From positions 1-40,855 of IMG/VR virus record IMGVR_UViG_3300038427_000225: a stretch of 40,855 nt of DNA; one strand, 5' to 3'. How positions within the stretch are numbered: position 1 is the first letter of the stretch; each line of letters begins with the position of its first letter. The position numbers and the translations under genes are program-made. The notes under the pieces were generated by a model that was not told where the DNA came from, did not search any database, and saw only the letters and a program-made list of their open reading frames with translations. Below are positions 6,113 through 14,537 of this stretch, piece after piece. Source of the DNA: a virus.

Positions 6113-7018
6113 CTATTCCATGTAGTTCATGGACGTGCAGTTTACTAAACCCCCCTCCATCGACAGGTCGGCACAATCGATTGGAACGCACTTGACGCCG
6201 GGGTAGTATTTGGCGATGCACTTCAAGGCCCAATCGTCTTGGCCGATGCCGAACACCGGCAACAGGATCAAATCCTTGACTTGCAGGAAGTTGACATAGT
6301 ACCCAAATCCGGGGTTAAAATCGTCGGCTTCGGGATACTTCGCCCGGAACTCTTCTTCGGTCATCGTGGGCCTGACGTTGTAGGCGTAGGCGAACGGAAC
6401 GCACTCGATTCCGTGGATGCCAAAGGCCAATTTCAGCCGCTCGGTGTACTCATCATAATCCGGGTCTTGCATGACGCTAGTGTCATTGATGCACACCGTT
6501 TCGTCGTCGATCCACTTGCAGATGCCGTCCGCGTGACCGAGGTCGTCGCCCGGCTCGACGGGAATCAACACGATTTCTGCCTCCAATAGCCCTTCCAGCT
6601 TTTGCAACAGACGCTTGGGCTGGTATTGCGGATTGTGCTTGAAGATGATTTCCGTGATGATCGCCTTGCCGTTACGGCGAGACACGTTGCCCACGTCCAG
6701 GATGATCGGCGAGACGGTCAGGCCGGGCAGGAAGTTCCAGCATTCATCCGGTACAACGAGTTGCGGGTAATCGTTGTAGGCCAACCCGCTCTTGACTGCC
6801 TCGGGGTCGCCGTAGCCCTTGTAGTTGAACTTGACGAAATTGTTCAAATCCACCTGGGTCGGCATGTAGTCTCGACACCAGACATTGCCGGTGCCCTCAA
6901 TTCGCTTCACGGTAATCCCATGATCGATCAGGGACTTCGCCATCGCCGATGAAACATCGGGATAACGGTCGAGAGCACGGGTAATGTAAACCACATTCGC
7001 AGCATCGTCTCGAAACAT
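6113..7018 (-). CDS. Agmatine deiminase / PAD_porph-like guanidine-modifying enzyme
   Basis: A 301-residue protein from the ATG at 7016-7018 (AAGGAG just upstream). The 12-residue longer frame has no ribosome site. Family marks of the agmatine deiminase/bacterial peptidylarginine deiminase fold are in order: WCRDYMP (47-53; Asp50), LDVGN (108-111, where the family has EGGN), GHADG (161-165; His162) and a C-terminal GGLVNC (289-294; Cys294, the nucleophile). Known enzymes turn agmatine into N-carbamoylputrescine or protein arginine into citrulline. At 301 residues it is shorter than typical agmatine deiminases (about 350). It is the last gene of the late operon, behind a decarboxylase-like and a DDAH-like gene. 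The substrate cannot be told from the sequence. Confidence 0.8.
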   Translation of the reverse strand: MFRDDAANVVYITRALDRYPDVSSAMAKSLIDHGITVKRIEGTGNVWCRDYMPTQVDLNNFVKFNYKGYGDPEAVKSGLAYNDYPQLVVPDECWNFLPGLTVSPIILDVGNVSRRNGKAIITEIIFKHNPQYQPKRLLQKLEGLLEAEIVLIPVEPGDDLGHADGICKWIDDETVCINDTSVMQDPDYDEYTERLKLAFGIHGIECVPFAYAYNVRPTMTEEEFRAKYPEADDFNPGFGYYVNFLQVKDLILLPVFGIGQDDWALKCIAKYYPGVKCVPIDCADLSMEGGLVNCTSMNYME

Positions 7019-7059
7019 AAAAAGCTCCTTAAAAAAGTAATGGGCAGAACGCAAGTATT

Positions 7060-7785
7060 TTATCCCCTGCGTTCGATGCGTACAAGAGAGTCCACCGCCG
7101 CCTCGACGTGCTCGGTGACTTTGCAGAGCGTCCGAAACTTGTACCGGCTGTCCAGGGGCAGCACCGCCACCACCATCGATCCCCAGATTATTTGTCCAAA
7201 TCGCTCGTTTTGGTTGAACATGGCGACCGGATCGGCCTCAATCGGAACGATGCAATTGATGTCGCTGTCGGCAATCTGCACCAGGTAGTAGGTGTATTGG
7301 AGCGCACCGCAAAAACAACGATTGACGACTCGGGAGTTGGACGCCATAAAGCCAAACGTACCCTTGCGGATCAAGCCGGAATCGAGCAGGCCCCGCTCAG
7401 CCCAAAGCATGGGACAATTCAAAGTCTGGATGGGGGGCAGTTGCCGTCGCCTAATCATCACTTCAGTAGGGCAGCGATTCCAGTGAACATCTGCGCAAGT
7501 CATAAAGATGCCGCACACCAAAGCTGGCTCATCAATCGCCATTGGGCCAAGAAGGCTGTTGACCGTGCAATGTATTCCCTTCACCTCGATCAAGTCGTTT
7601 TCTGGCGCAAATCGGCCTTGAAGGGTAACAACTCCGTCTGCCGGCGAGGCGAACAGGTCGCGGTTGGCCCACATCGCGCGGAGCGGGTTGCGAAAGAAGT
7701 ATTCATGGTCGGCGCGCGATTGCTCCATTTTGAGAAAGTTCTTCACTTCCGGGCTAGCAAGCCATTCTGCGAGGGGCATGGGCAT
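7060..7785 (-). CDS. Phosphatidylserine decarboxylase-like pyruvoyl-dependent decarboxylase
   Basis: A 241-residue protein. Elements of the PSD family occur in order: FFRNP (30-34), SPADG (47-51; Asp50), VKGIHCTVNSLLG (68-80), DVHWNRCP (99-106), NSRVVNR (150-156) and WGSM (201-204). The last matches the LGST self-cleavage motif, in which Ser203 would become the pyruvoyl group. Compared with E. coli PSD (D-Y-H-R-V-H-M-P), the first His is kept (His101) but the second, the cleavage base, is Arg104. The membrane-binding N-terminal region is minimal, so a soluble amino acid or small molecule may be the substrate rather than phosphatidylserine. It lies between two guanidine-modifying enzyme genes, which makes arginine or ornithine decarboxylation a reasonable but unproved idea. 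Confidence 0.7.
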   Translation of the reverse strand: MPMPLAEWLASPEVKNFLKMEQSRADHEYFFRNPLRAMWANRDLFASPADGVVTLQGRFAPENDLIEVKGIHCTVNSLLGPMAIDEPALVCGIFMTCADVHWNRCPTEVMIRRRQLPPIQTLNCPMLWAERGLLDSGLIRKGTFGFMASNSRVVNRCFCGALQYTYYLVQIADSDINCIVPIEADPVAMFNQNERFGQIIWGSMVVAVLPLDSRYKFRTLCKVTEHVEAAVDSLVRIERRG

Positions 7786-7794
7786 GATGACGAC

Positions 7795-8799
7795 TCAAGT
7801 AATGGGTTGGGCGTATGCCTGGCGATTGATGTGGAAAACGCAACACGAAAGGTCGGCACCCGACTTGCTCATCTCGCTTAGGTCGGGCATGACAAGTTCA
7901 AATCGATTAGCTTCACAAACGTCTTCCCAGAATTTCCGCTTCTCGAATTGTTCCTTCCACTCCTCCTCGTCGTCGCTCCGCTTCATCGACTCCAAGGAAC
8001 TGCCGCACAAGACCATCTTCACTGTACGGACGCAGTTGGTTGTGCCAGCAAAGGCGATCTTCTTCGGCACGGGAATGATCTCGGCAATCTTCTCAATCGC
8101 CTTGATCTCCTCCGGCTTCAAGAGCGACGTGGCGACGACAACCTTCTCGGTCGTCAAGGGGAAGATTTCGGTATCGAGATGATAGTTGCGTTCATCGGTC
8201 ATTTCGACAGGAATCACCGTCATGTCGTAGGTCTTCTCGAACCATTCCAGTGCCTTCCGTTCGGTGCGGATGCCATAGGCACCAATGTAGTGGTTGTCGA
8301 CGACGTGTTTTAGGTCGGCCTCGCCCTCGAAATAAAAGGGACACTTCTTCGTCGTGTACTCATAGGCCGCGAAGTAATCCATCGCCGCCTTTTCCTCGCC
8401 GCCGCGGGGGGCACTCTTGAAATTGGAACCCACGAAGACCGGCTTTTTTCCGTGGCAGAGCATGATGCCGATGTTGGCAATGTACACGGCGTCGGCAAAA
8501 TACTCGATGGACGGCAGGATATGGACAAGGCTGTTGTTCCCGGACAGCCAACCGTAAAGCCGCATCCACTGTTGATAGCACTTGGCCCAATCCTCGTCGA
8601 TCTCTTCCTTGCTCATCCCCTTCATCCAGTAATTGTTTGGGCTGTCCGTGTTCCACTCGTGCGGGAAGATCATGGCATAGACGGGGAAGTCAAGGCATGA
8701 GGGATTCCAAATTTGCACGTTCGGGTCGGGCTTCTTGTCCGGCTTGGACTCGCCCTGTTTCGGCCTGATGGGTTTCTTTTCGGTCAGTGTGTCGGCCAT
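7795..8799 (-). CDS. DDAH / amidinotransferase-like guanidine-modifying enzyme
   Basis: A 334-residue protein with AAAGGA before ATG 8797-8799, overlapping the end of the giant virion gene. The first 28 residues are Lys/Pro rich and disordered. The rest fits the dimethylargininase/arginine deiminase/amidinotransferase fold: a region ADAVYIANIG (103-111), FEGEAD (157-162), GIRTE (176-180), YHLDT (206-210; His207), FAGTTNCV (250-257) and KSGADLSC (312-319; Cys319, the likely nucleophile, as in the DDAH LSC motif). Family members hydrolyse arginine or methylated arginine, or transfer the amidino group. The phage substrate is unknown. Co-transcription with the decarboxylase-like and agmatine-deiminase-like genes suggests one arginine or polyamine pathway, or modification of virion arginines. 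Confidence 0.78.
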   Translation of the reverse strand: MADTLTEKKPIRPKQGESKPDKKPDPNVQIWNPSCLDFPVYAMIFPHEWNTDSPNNYWMKGMSKEEIDEDWAKCYQQWMRLYGWLSGNNSLVHILPSIEYFADAVYIANIGIMLCHGKKPVFVGSNFKSAPRGGEEKAAMDYFAAYEYTTKKCPFYFEGEADLKHVVDNHYIGAYGIRTERKALEWFEKTYDMTVIPVEMTDERNYHLDTEIFPLTTEKVVVATSLLKPEEIKAIEKIAEIIPVPKKIAFAGTTNCVRTVKMVLCGSSLESMKRSDDEEEWKEQFEKRKFWEDVCEANRFELVMPDLSEMSKSGADLSCCVFHINRQAYAQPIT

Positions 8800-11700
8800 T
8801 ATTGTTTTCCTTTGCGGAGTTTTTTGGGAACGATGAAATTAGAACCGGCAGCGGATTTGGACAGCTTAGGAAAGACCGGTTGATTAGGTTCCTTTGAGGG
8901 CAAAGTCTCTCGCAAAATTGGGATAGCACCCATCGTCGGACCCATAACGCCAGTCTCGTCGCGTTTTTCTGGGTCTTCCTCTTTGGCGAGAAAACTGATC
9001 CACGCCGGAATAAGCATCGTTTTAATAAGCCTACCTACCGCGTTTTCAGCAGTTTCCGGGTTTGTCAACTGAGAAAATGTCCGCGCTTCGGACGATATGG
9101 GAGTTTGGTCCATTACTCCCGCCATCGTTGCCACGACCGCGCCGAAGAAGCTATGTTTAGCCTCCTCGTCCCCGCCCACCTTCTTCGTTTCGTCCAAAAA
9201 CTTGTGAAGCGTGGCAAATAGGTGGCCGACACCCAATTCAGGCGAATGCGTCAAATGGTGCGAAATCGTCACATCTCCAATTTGTATTTCTCCTGGAGCC
9301 AGTTTACCTTCATTTTCATCTTTTTTGCTTGCTGCTCGCCCACGATAGAACCCACCGAATTTGTCATGCCCATACCATCCCAAAAGTGCCCAGACCGGCA
9401 ATGACGAAAGACCGTAAACCATTTTGCGGGCTATAGCCTCTTTGGCTTCTGGAGATAGTTTTGCTAAGTCTTTGAGAATAAACGAATGCAGCGCGAATTT
9501 CCCCGTTCCTTCCACGCCGCCGACCGTTCGTTCGATCAACTCCGCCGCCCAGTTCATGCCCACTCTCACCACGGGCAGAATTCCCCTTCCGAAAACCTCC
9601 TTGACGACACCCGCCGCCGTCTTGTGCCCTGTTTTTGGATCGATCTTGGCGGAAGCCAAGCTTCGCAAGGCACTCGCCCCCTCGCTCTTCTGCATTAGAA
9701 TTTGCCGATTTGCCCATTCCAAGGCCGCCTGATTGATCCGCTTTTGCACTTCGGGATTATTGATGTCCTCGCCATGCTCTTTGGCGTCGGCCATAAGTTT
9801 GGCTTTTGCTAGAGTTTCCGCCGGCGTCCTGACAATTTCCTTGCCGGCGGCATGAGATCGACCGGGCATCTCCACAATCGCCCCAGCCACTCGCAATGCC
9901 TTCTTAACGCCCGTACTGGCATCGTTGGAGGGAATTGTCCAAGATTGCGGATCATGCCGTTCGCCGTACAGTTTTTGCGATTCGGTTCCATGATGCAAAA
10001 TTTGATCCATTGAATTTTTCGCGGTTGCCTTGATATTCAACAGCGCACGAAGATAGGCGGGAATGTCCGAACGTCCTTCCATCGGACTCAATTCTTTAAA
10101 TCCTGGCACAACTTTAGACAGCACCTTCCGAGATATTTCGTCTTTAAGAATGCCCGGAATCTTCCATGCAACCGCTCCGGCGATATGCACTACCACCGTA
10201 GGCGAACCGAGGACATTCGATTGGATCAAAGAGGTTGCCAGCGATCCAAGTTTCTCGATTCGGTTTTCGTGACTCGCACGAATGTTCGCTTCCAATTCCT
10301 TGAACTGCCCCCAGACTTTATCTACGGCACGGTTTCGGGATTCCGCTTCTTTGTCGAGCGTCAGCGGTCGGATCGGCTTTTTGACGGGAATCTCCCCCGT
10401 CTTTTCCATTTCCTTCAAGCGGGATTGCAGGTCGGCGTACTGCACCAGTTTCCGCTGCTTGTAATTCTCCAACCGCTCGGCATCGGTCAGGGGCCGTTTC
10501 GGCTTCTGCTTGCCAGCCCCGCCCTCTGTGTCCCATTCGGAAAGTTGACCGGCATCGAAAGCCTTGTCGCGGGCCTTGAGAGTTGCGTCAGAAGGAAATA
10601 TCTCTTGGTGCAGTTTGGTGACTTGGGCCAACTCTTCCTTGAGTGCCTCGATCTTCTTGGTGGTTTTCAGCGGCTTGCGATCCTTGACGATCTTCTCGCC
10701 CGTATCGATTTCTTTCTTGAGGTCGGCAATCCGGTTGAGAAGGTAGGTTTCGGCGGTTCCCTGGGCGGTTTTCAGTTGCCGGTCGGGGTCGGTGACTTCA
10801 TAGCCGCCTTCCTTCTTCTTTTCGTTGACCAGCTTCGTTAGCCGCCGCTCCTCTTCGGTTCCTTCGCGTTTTTCGACGCCCGATTTCAACGGAGCCTTTC
10901 CCGACTCCATATCCTGTAGCTTGGCGATCTGTTGCAATTCGCCCTTATGCCCCCGCATCTTGACGCTGATTTCATCCTTGGAAAGTTCGCGGTAATCGCC
11001 ATAGCCCGACATTGCATCCATCGTCTGCCGGCGAGTAATGTCGGGTACGTACTGCTTCAATTCATCGTGAACGGCATCCACGGCCTGTTCGCGGTCATCA
11101 ATGCCCAACTCGACCACTTCCCGATGAATATTCCGGGCCAGATTGCCAATGTCGCTATCGTCGGTAATCTCCACATCTCGCCCGGGAACGTCGCCCGATT
11201 CGCGGGACTTTTTCCACGCCTCAGCAAAGATGGGTCGCAATTCGTCGGCCTTCTCTCCCAGCCGTTCCTTCACATCCTTCATAAACTCCGTGAACGACTT
11301 GATGCCATACTCTGCCGCGGCCTTGATGACCTTGAGGCCCGCATTGATTGCCTCGACGGGAATGCCGCCGGATGTTGGGGCAGTTCCCTTGATCGTTTCC
11401 ACGAATTTCGTCTTGAACTCCGCCCACGCATCGTCAAGTTTCTTCTTTGATTCCGCCTTTTTGGCTCTTGGCTTTTCCGCTTTCGGCTCGGAAATGGATT
11501 CTTTGTCGCCTAAAGAGAACGATTCCTTGACTTCCCACGGGAATCCGCCATCTTCTCCGCCCGTAACTTCCGGCTCCCACGCATCGCCGCGAGTTTTCTT
11601 TGCCATCTCGTAAGCGACTTCGCCCAGCTTTTCATGCCACTGAGGGACTTTTTTGGGGCCAGCCTTGAGAAGATCAACAATCGCTTGTGGATCCGGCTCG

Positions 11701-14537
11701 ACTCCCAATACCGAATATTCTCGCGCCAGTATTCCAGCCTTTTCGTCCAACCCGTTGTATTCGAGTATATCGACCGGCTTTTCTGTGCGGTCTATGCCCG
11801 TTTGGTCTTTCACTTTCCAGGTTTTGTTCTCGATCTTAGAAATGACCGAAGGAGTTAGTCCCGTGTCTTTCTGCAACCCCTTGAATGCCCGATTGTACTC
11901 TTCTATCGGCCCCGCTTCATTCGCCGCTCGCTCCTTGGCACCGCTTTCCAATTCGTCGGGATCGAGACCGTGTTCTTTCGCCGTGCGCAGCAAATCGCGG
12001 GTTCGGGCGTTGATGGTCGCCTGACGCTTCACCGCTGCTTGCGAAACCAACTTGTCGTGGAGGACATCGAATTCCCGTTGCCGTTTCCCCTCTTCCGCCT
12101 GATCCTGTTTTTCCTGGTACGCCTTCAATTCATCCTGGGCGGCCTTCAAGTCGTCGGCCATCTTCTTGATTTCGATATTTTGCTCAACCGTGAGAGGAGC
12201 ACCGCCATTCGCCGACCGGACTTGACGGGTCAATCCTTCAAGCGATCCGTCCTTCTTAATCTCCATCTTGCGGGCAAGCATGGAGTATGATGCAGAAGTG
12301 CCCGACGAATTGTAGGCTTGAATCGCGTCGTCGGCTTGCTGGCGGATTCGATTAACATCGAGAGTAGCGGCATCGAGTGCGTCCGCATCGCCAGCATCGT
12401 GGGCGGCAATTTGCTTGTCCATCGCGACGGCGTAGCGATCCGCCATCTGCCGTTGATGAATCTGCAAAACCGATTGATCGACTTCGCTGATAGGTTTTTG
12501 GGGGGAGGCGTTCACGCGGGCAACCATATCGTACCCGGCCATCGGGTCGGCGGTCATCTTTTCCCCCGCTTGGTCCAGCCACTTTTGCATCGCGCCTTCC
12601 CCGACCTTATTGCTGGTAGCCGGAGTAAGTCCGTTTTTCTCCTGCCATTCCTTCATAACCCGGTTTTTTATCGACGTGATTTCTGGGGAAGATGCTGGGG
12701 GAGGCGTTACCGCTTCTTCTTGGACTTCCGGGTCGGCAGCCCCCCTTCCTTCGTTTTGGCGAACTCGTAAAGCTGCTTGTTCGACATCTGCTTTAGCCCC
12801 TGGTTCTTCTTTGACAGTTTGCTCGGTTGATGTAGGGCTATCGCCATCGCCCGGCGTTGAGCTTTCGATTTCGCTGGCATTTTCTTCTCCTTGGGTTGGG
12901 GGTTGGGATTTTCCTTGAGCGTACTCCGCGCTCAGATCGGCCTCGGTTTGCTTGCGGATTTCTGCGAATGTCGGGGGCGGCCCGCTTTTGGCAGCTTCAA
13001 CCGCCGCATTGCGATATTCGATGGAGGTCTTACCTAAACCGGTCGCCCGCTTGAATTCTGCCCGCGATGGACTATCGGGAAGGTTCGCTAGGTCTGCCAC
13101 CATGCCGGGGGCGTGAAACAGCGCGGCCTGGAAAACCGTCTCGGGGAGACTGTCGATCGTTTCGTTCCATAAGTCGGCCACGGACTTTCCTTTTCCGCCG
13201 CTGAGTCGAACCGCCCCTTCTTCGGCCAGTTTGGCTTGCAGCCCGGCGGCAGTCATAATCCGCCCAGTCTTTGCGGTTTCAAGGGCATATTTCAACAATG
13301 CCTCTTTGCCGGTCTCCGCGGCCCATTCGCCACCGCCAAATTGGCTCATAACCCGTCCGGGGACTTTCGAGAACAAGACCGTTTCGACGGCACCGGCAGC
13401 CACGCCAGCAGTTGCGGCAGCGAGGGGGCTTGCACCACGTTTCGAGGCCGCTTGCTCGACGCTGACCGCCGTGGGACCGCCGAACATCAAGGCAACGCCG
13501 GGAGCGCCGCCCGCCAGAGCAGCCGCGCCCATCGTGGGCAGCATCGCCATCGCCCCTTGGACGTTTCGGCTCACAAACCCCTGGTCGGGATGTGTCCACC
13601 GGGCGGGGTCGGTAGCGGCCCCGACGATTTGATTCTCAAACTCCCATTGATCTTTGCTTTTCAGCGGATTGAGTCGATCGACAGCCTGACCGGCCTTGAT
13701 AACTCCCGAAAGTCCAGCCCCAATCGTGCGCGATACCCATCCCGGTTGATTTTGCTTGTCTTGGGCTTTTGTGCTGTACTGTACGGCAGAGAGAACGTGT
13801 GGCCTCAATTCAACCGGCGTCTTTGTCCCCACGTCCTCTTCGTGCATTAGATCGAAGGAGTCCAAGGTGGGTTTTAGGGATTTGGCGAATTCGGGATTGG
13901 ATTCTATGCCGAGTTGCTTTGCAACGGTTGCGGCATAATCCTGATAGTCGGATTCGGATCGTTTGCCGTATTTTCCCGCTTCTCCACGCTTATCCGCCTC
14001 CGAATAAATCGCTTCCATCGCGTCTTGGTCGGTTGGCAACTGCTTTGATCCCGGCGGCATGGCAGAGGCGGTCATCGACGGAAGAATCTTTCGCCGTTCG
14101 TCGAGAGACTCTGGGGACTCTTGCGACTTGTTCCGGTAGGCTGCGCCGCGATCGGCACGGGGAAGAGGTTGCGGCGGCGGTTCTGCTGAAAGCCATCCGG
14201 GCAAAGATTCCGATTGCGAAGGTAAAATCAATTCGGAATCGGGTTCTTTCTCCTTGAAATACTGCTCCAACTCTTCTGGTGAATGTTGGCTAAGAACAAA
14301 ATCGGAAGGCGTATATGACCACTTGCCTTTTTCTTTTTCCTTCCAGACACCGCCAGGCGTTTTATCGTCAGAATACTTACTGTCCGTGCTGAATGTGATA
14401 TGATTCGGGCGTTTGTAGGTGTCGGGATAATGCCCACGTTCATCCGGCTTGATGCCCGCCGCCTTCGCGCCTTCCATGTCGTAATCCGCGGGTGGTGTTG
14501 CCGAAAGCCATTCAGGAAGTGCTGTTTCTGTACTCAT
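8799..14537 (-). CDS. Giant internal virion / DNA-ejection protein (1,912 residues)
   Basis: Start at ATG 14535-14537, coupled to the upstream gene as TAATG. The N-terminus has two copies of an LPxWLSAxPP motif (7-16 and 112-121) on either side of a conserved phage virion domain with GIKPDERGHYPDTYK and PNHITFS (28-50). A hydrophobic Gly/Ala segment lies at roughly 325-395, followed by very long charged coiled-coil stretches in the middle (about 500-1330). A segment about residues 1070-1130 (VEAINAGLKVIKAAAEYG) resembles regions of large polyvalent phage proteins. The C-terminal part has Trp-rich hydrophobic segments (LSSLPVWALLGWYGHDKFGG) that could insert in a membrane. In podoviruses such proteins form the inner core and are ejected to carry DNA across the envelope. 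No lytic transglycosylase motif was seen. Confidence 0.75.
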   Translation of the reverse strand: MSTETALPEWLSATPPADYDMEGAKAAGIKPDERGHYPDTYKRPNHITFSTDSKYSDDKTPGGVWKEKEKGKWSYTPSDFVLSQHSPEELEQYFKEKEPDSELILPSQSESLPGWLSAEPPPQPLPRADRGAAYRNKSQESPESLDERRKILPSMTASAMPPGSKQLPTDQDAMEAIYSEADKRGEAGKYGKRSESDYQDYAATVAKQLGIESNPEFAKSLKPTLDSFDLMHEEDVGTKTPVELRPHVLSAVQYSTKAQDKQNQPGWVSRTIGAGLSGVIKAGQAVDRLNPLKSKDQWEFENQIVGAATDPARWTHPDQGFVSRNVQGAMAMLPTMGAAALAGGAPGVALMFGGPTAVSVEQAASKRGASPLAAATAGVAAGAVETVLFSKVPGRVMSQFGGGEWAAETGKEALLKYALETAKTGRIMTAAGLQAKLAEEGAVRLSGGKGKSVADLWNETIDSLPETVFQAALFHAPGMVADLANLPDSPSRAEFKRATGLGKTSIEYRNAAVEAAKSGPPPTFAEIRKQTEADLSAEYAQGKSQPPTQGEENASEIESSTPGDGDSPTSTEQTVKEEPGAKADVEQAALRVRQNEGRGAADPEVQEEAVTPPPASSPEITSIKNRVMKEWQEKNGLTPATSNKVGEGAMQKWLDQAGEKMTADPMAGYDMVARVNASPQKPISEVDQSVLQIHQRQMADRYAVAMDKQIAAHDAGDADALDAATLDVNRIRQQADDAIQAYNSSGTSASYSMLARKMEIKKDGSLEGLTRQVRSANGGAPLTVEQNIEIKKMADDLKAAQDELKAYQEKQDQAEEGKRQREFDVLHDKLVSQAAVKRQATINARTRDLLRTAKEHGLDPDELESGAKERAANEAGPIEEYNRAFKGLQKDTGLTPSVISKIENKTWKVKDQTGIDRTEKPVDILEYNGLDEKAGILAREYSVLGVEPDPQAIVDLLKAGPKKVPQWHEKLGEVAYEMAKKTRGDAWEPEVTGGEDGGFPWEVKESFSLGDKESISEPKAEKPRAKKAESKKKLDDAWAEFKTKFVETIKGTAPTSGGIPVEAINAGLKVIKAAAEYGIKSFTEFMKDVKERLGEKADELRPIFAEAWKKSRESGDVPGRDVEITDDSDIGNLARNIHREVVELGIDDREQAVDAVHDELKQYVPDITRRQTMDAMSGYGDYRELSKDEISVKMRGHKGELQQIAKLQDMESGKAPLKSGVEKREGTEEERRLTKLVNEKKKEGGYEVTDPDRQLKTAQGTAETYLLNRIADLKKEIDTGEKIVKDRKPLKTTKKIEALKEELAQVTKLHQEIFPSDATLKARDKAFDAGQLSEWDTEGGAGKQKPKRPLTDAERLENYKQRKLVQYADLQSRLKEMEKTGEIPVKKPIRPLTLDKEAESRNRAVDKVWGQFKELEANIRASHENRIEKLGSLATSLIQSNVLGSPTVVVHIAGAVAWKIPGILKDEISRKVLSKVVPGFKELSPMEGRSDIPAYLRALLNIKATAKNSMDQILHHGTESQKLYGERHDPQSWTIPSNDASTGVKKALRVAGAIVEMPGRSHAAGKEIVRTPAETLAKAKLMADAKEHGEDINNPEVQKRINQAALEWANRQILMQKSEGASALRSLASAKIDPKTGHKTAAGVVKEVFGRGILPVVRVGMNWAAELIERTVGGVEGTGKFALHSFILKDLAKLSPEAKEAIARKMVYGLSSLPVWALLGWYGHDKFGGFYRGRAASKKDENEGKLAPGEIQIGDVTISHHLTHSPELGVGHLFATLHKFLDETKKVGGDEEAKHSFFGAVVATMAGVMDQTPISSEARTFSQLTNPETAENAVGRLIKTMLIPAWISFLAKEEDPEKRDETGVMGPTMGAIPILRETLPSKEPNQPVFPKLSKSAAGSNFIVPKKLRKGKQ

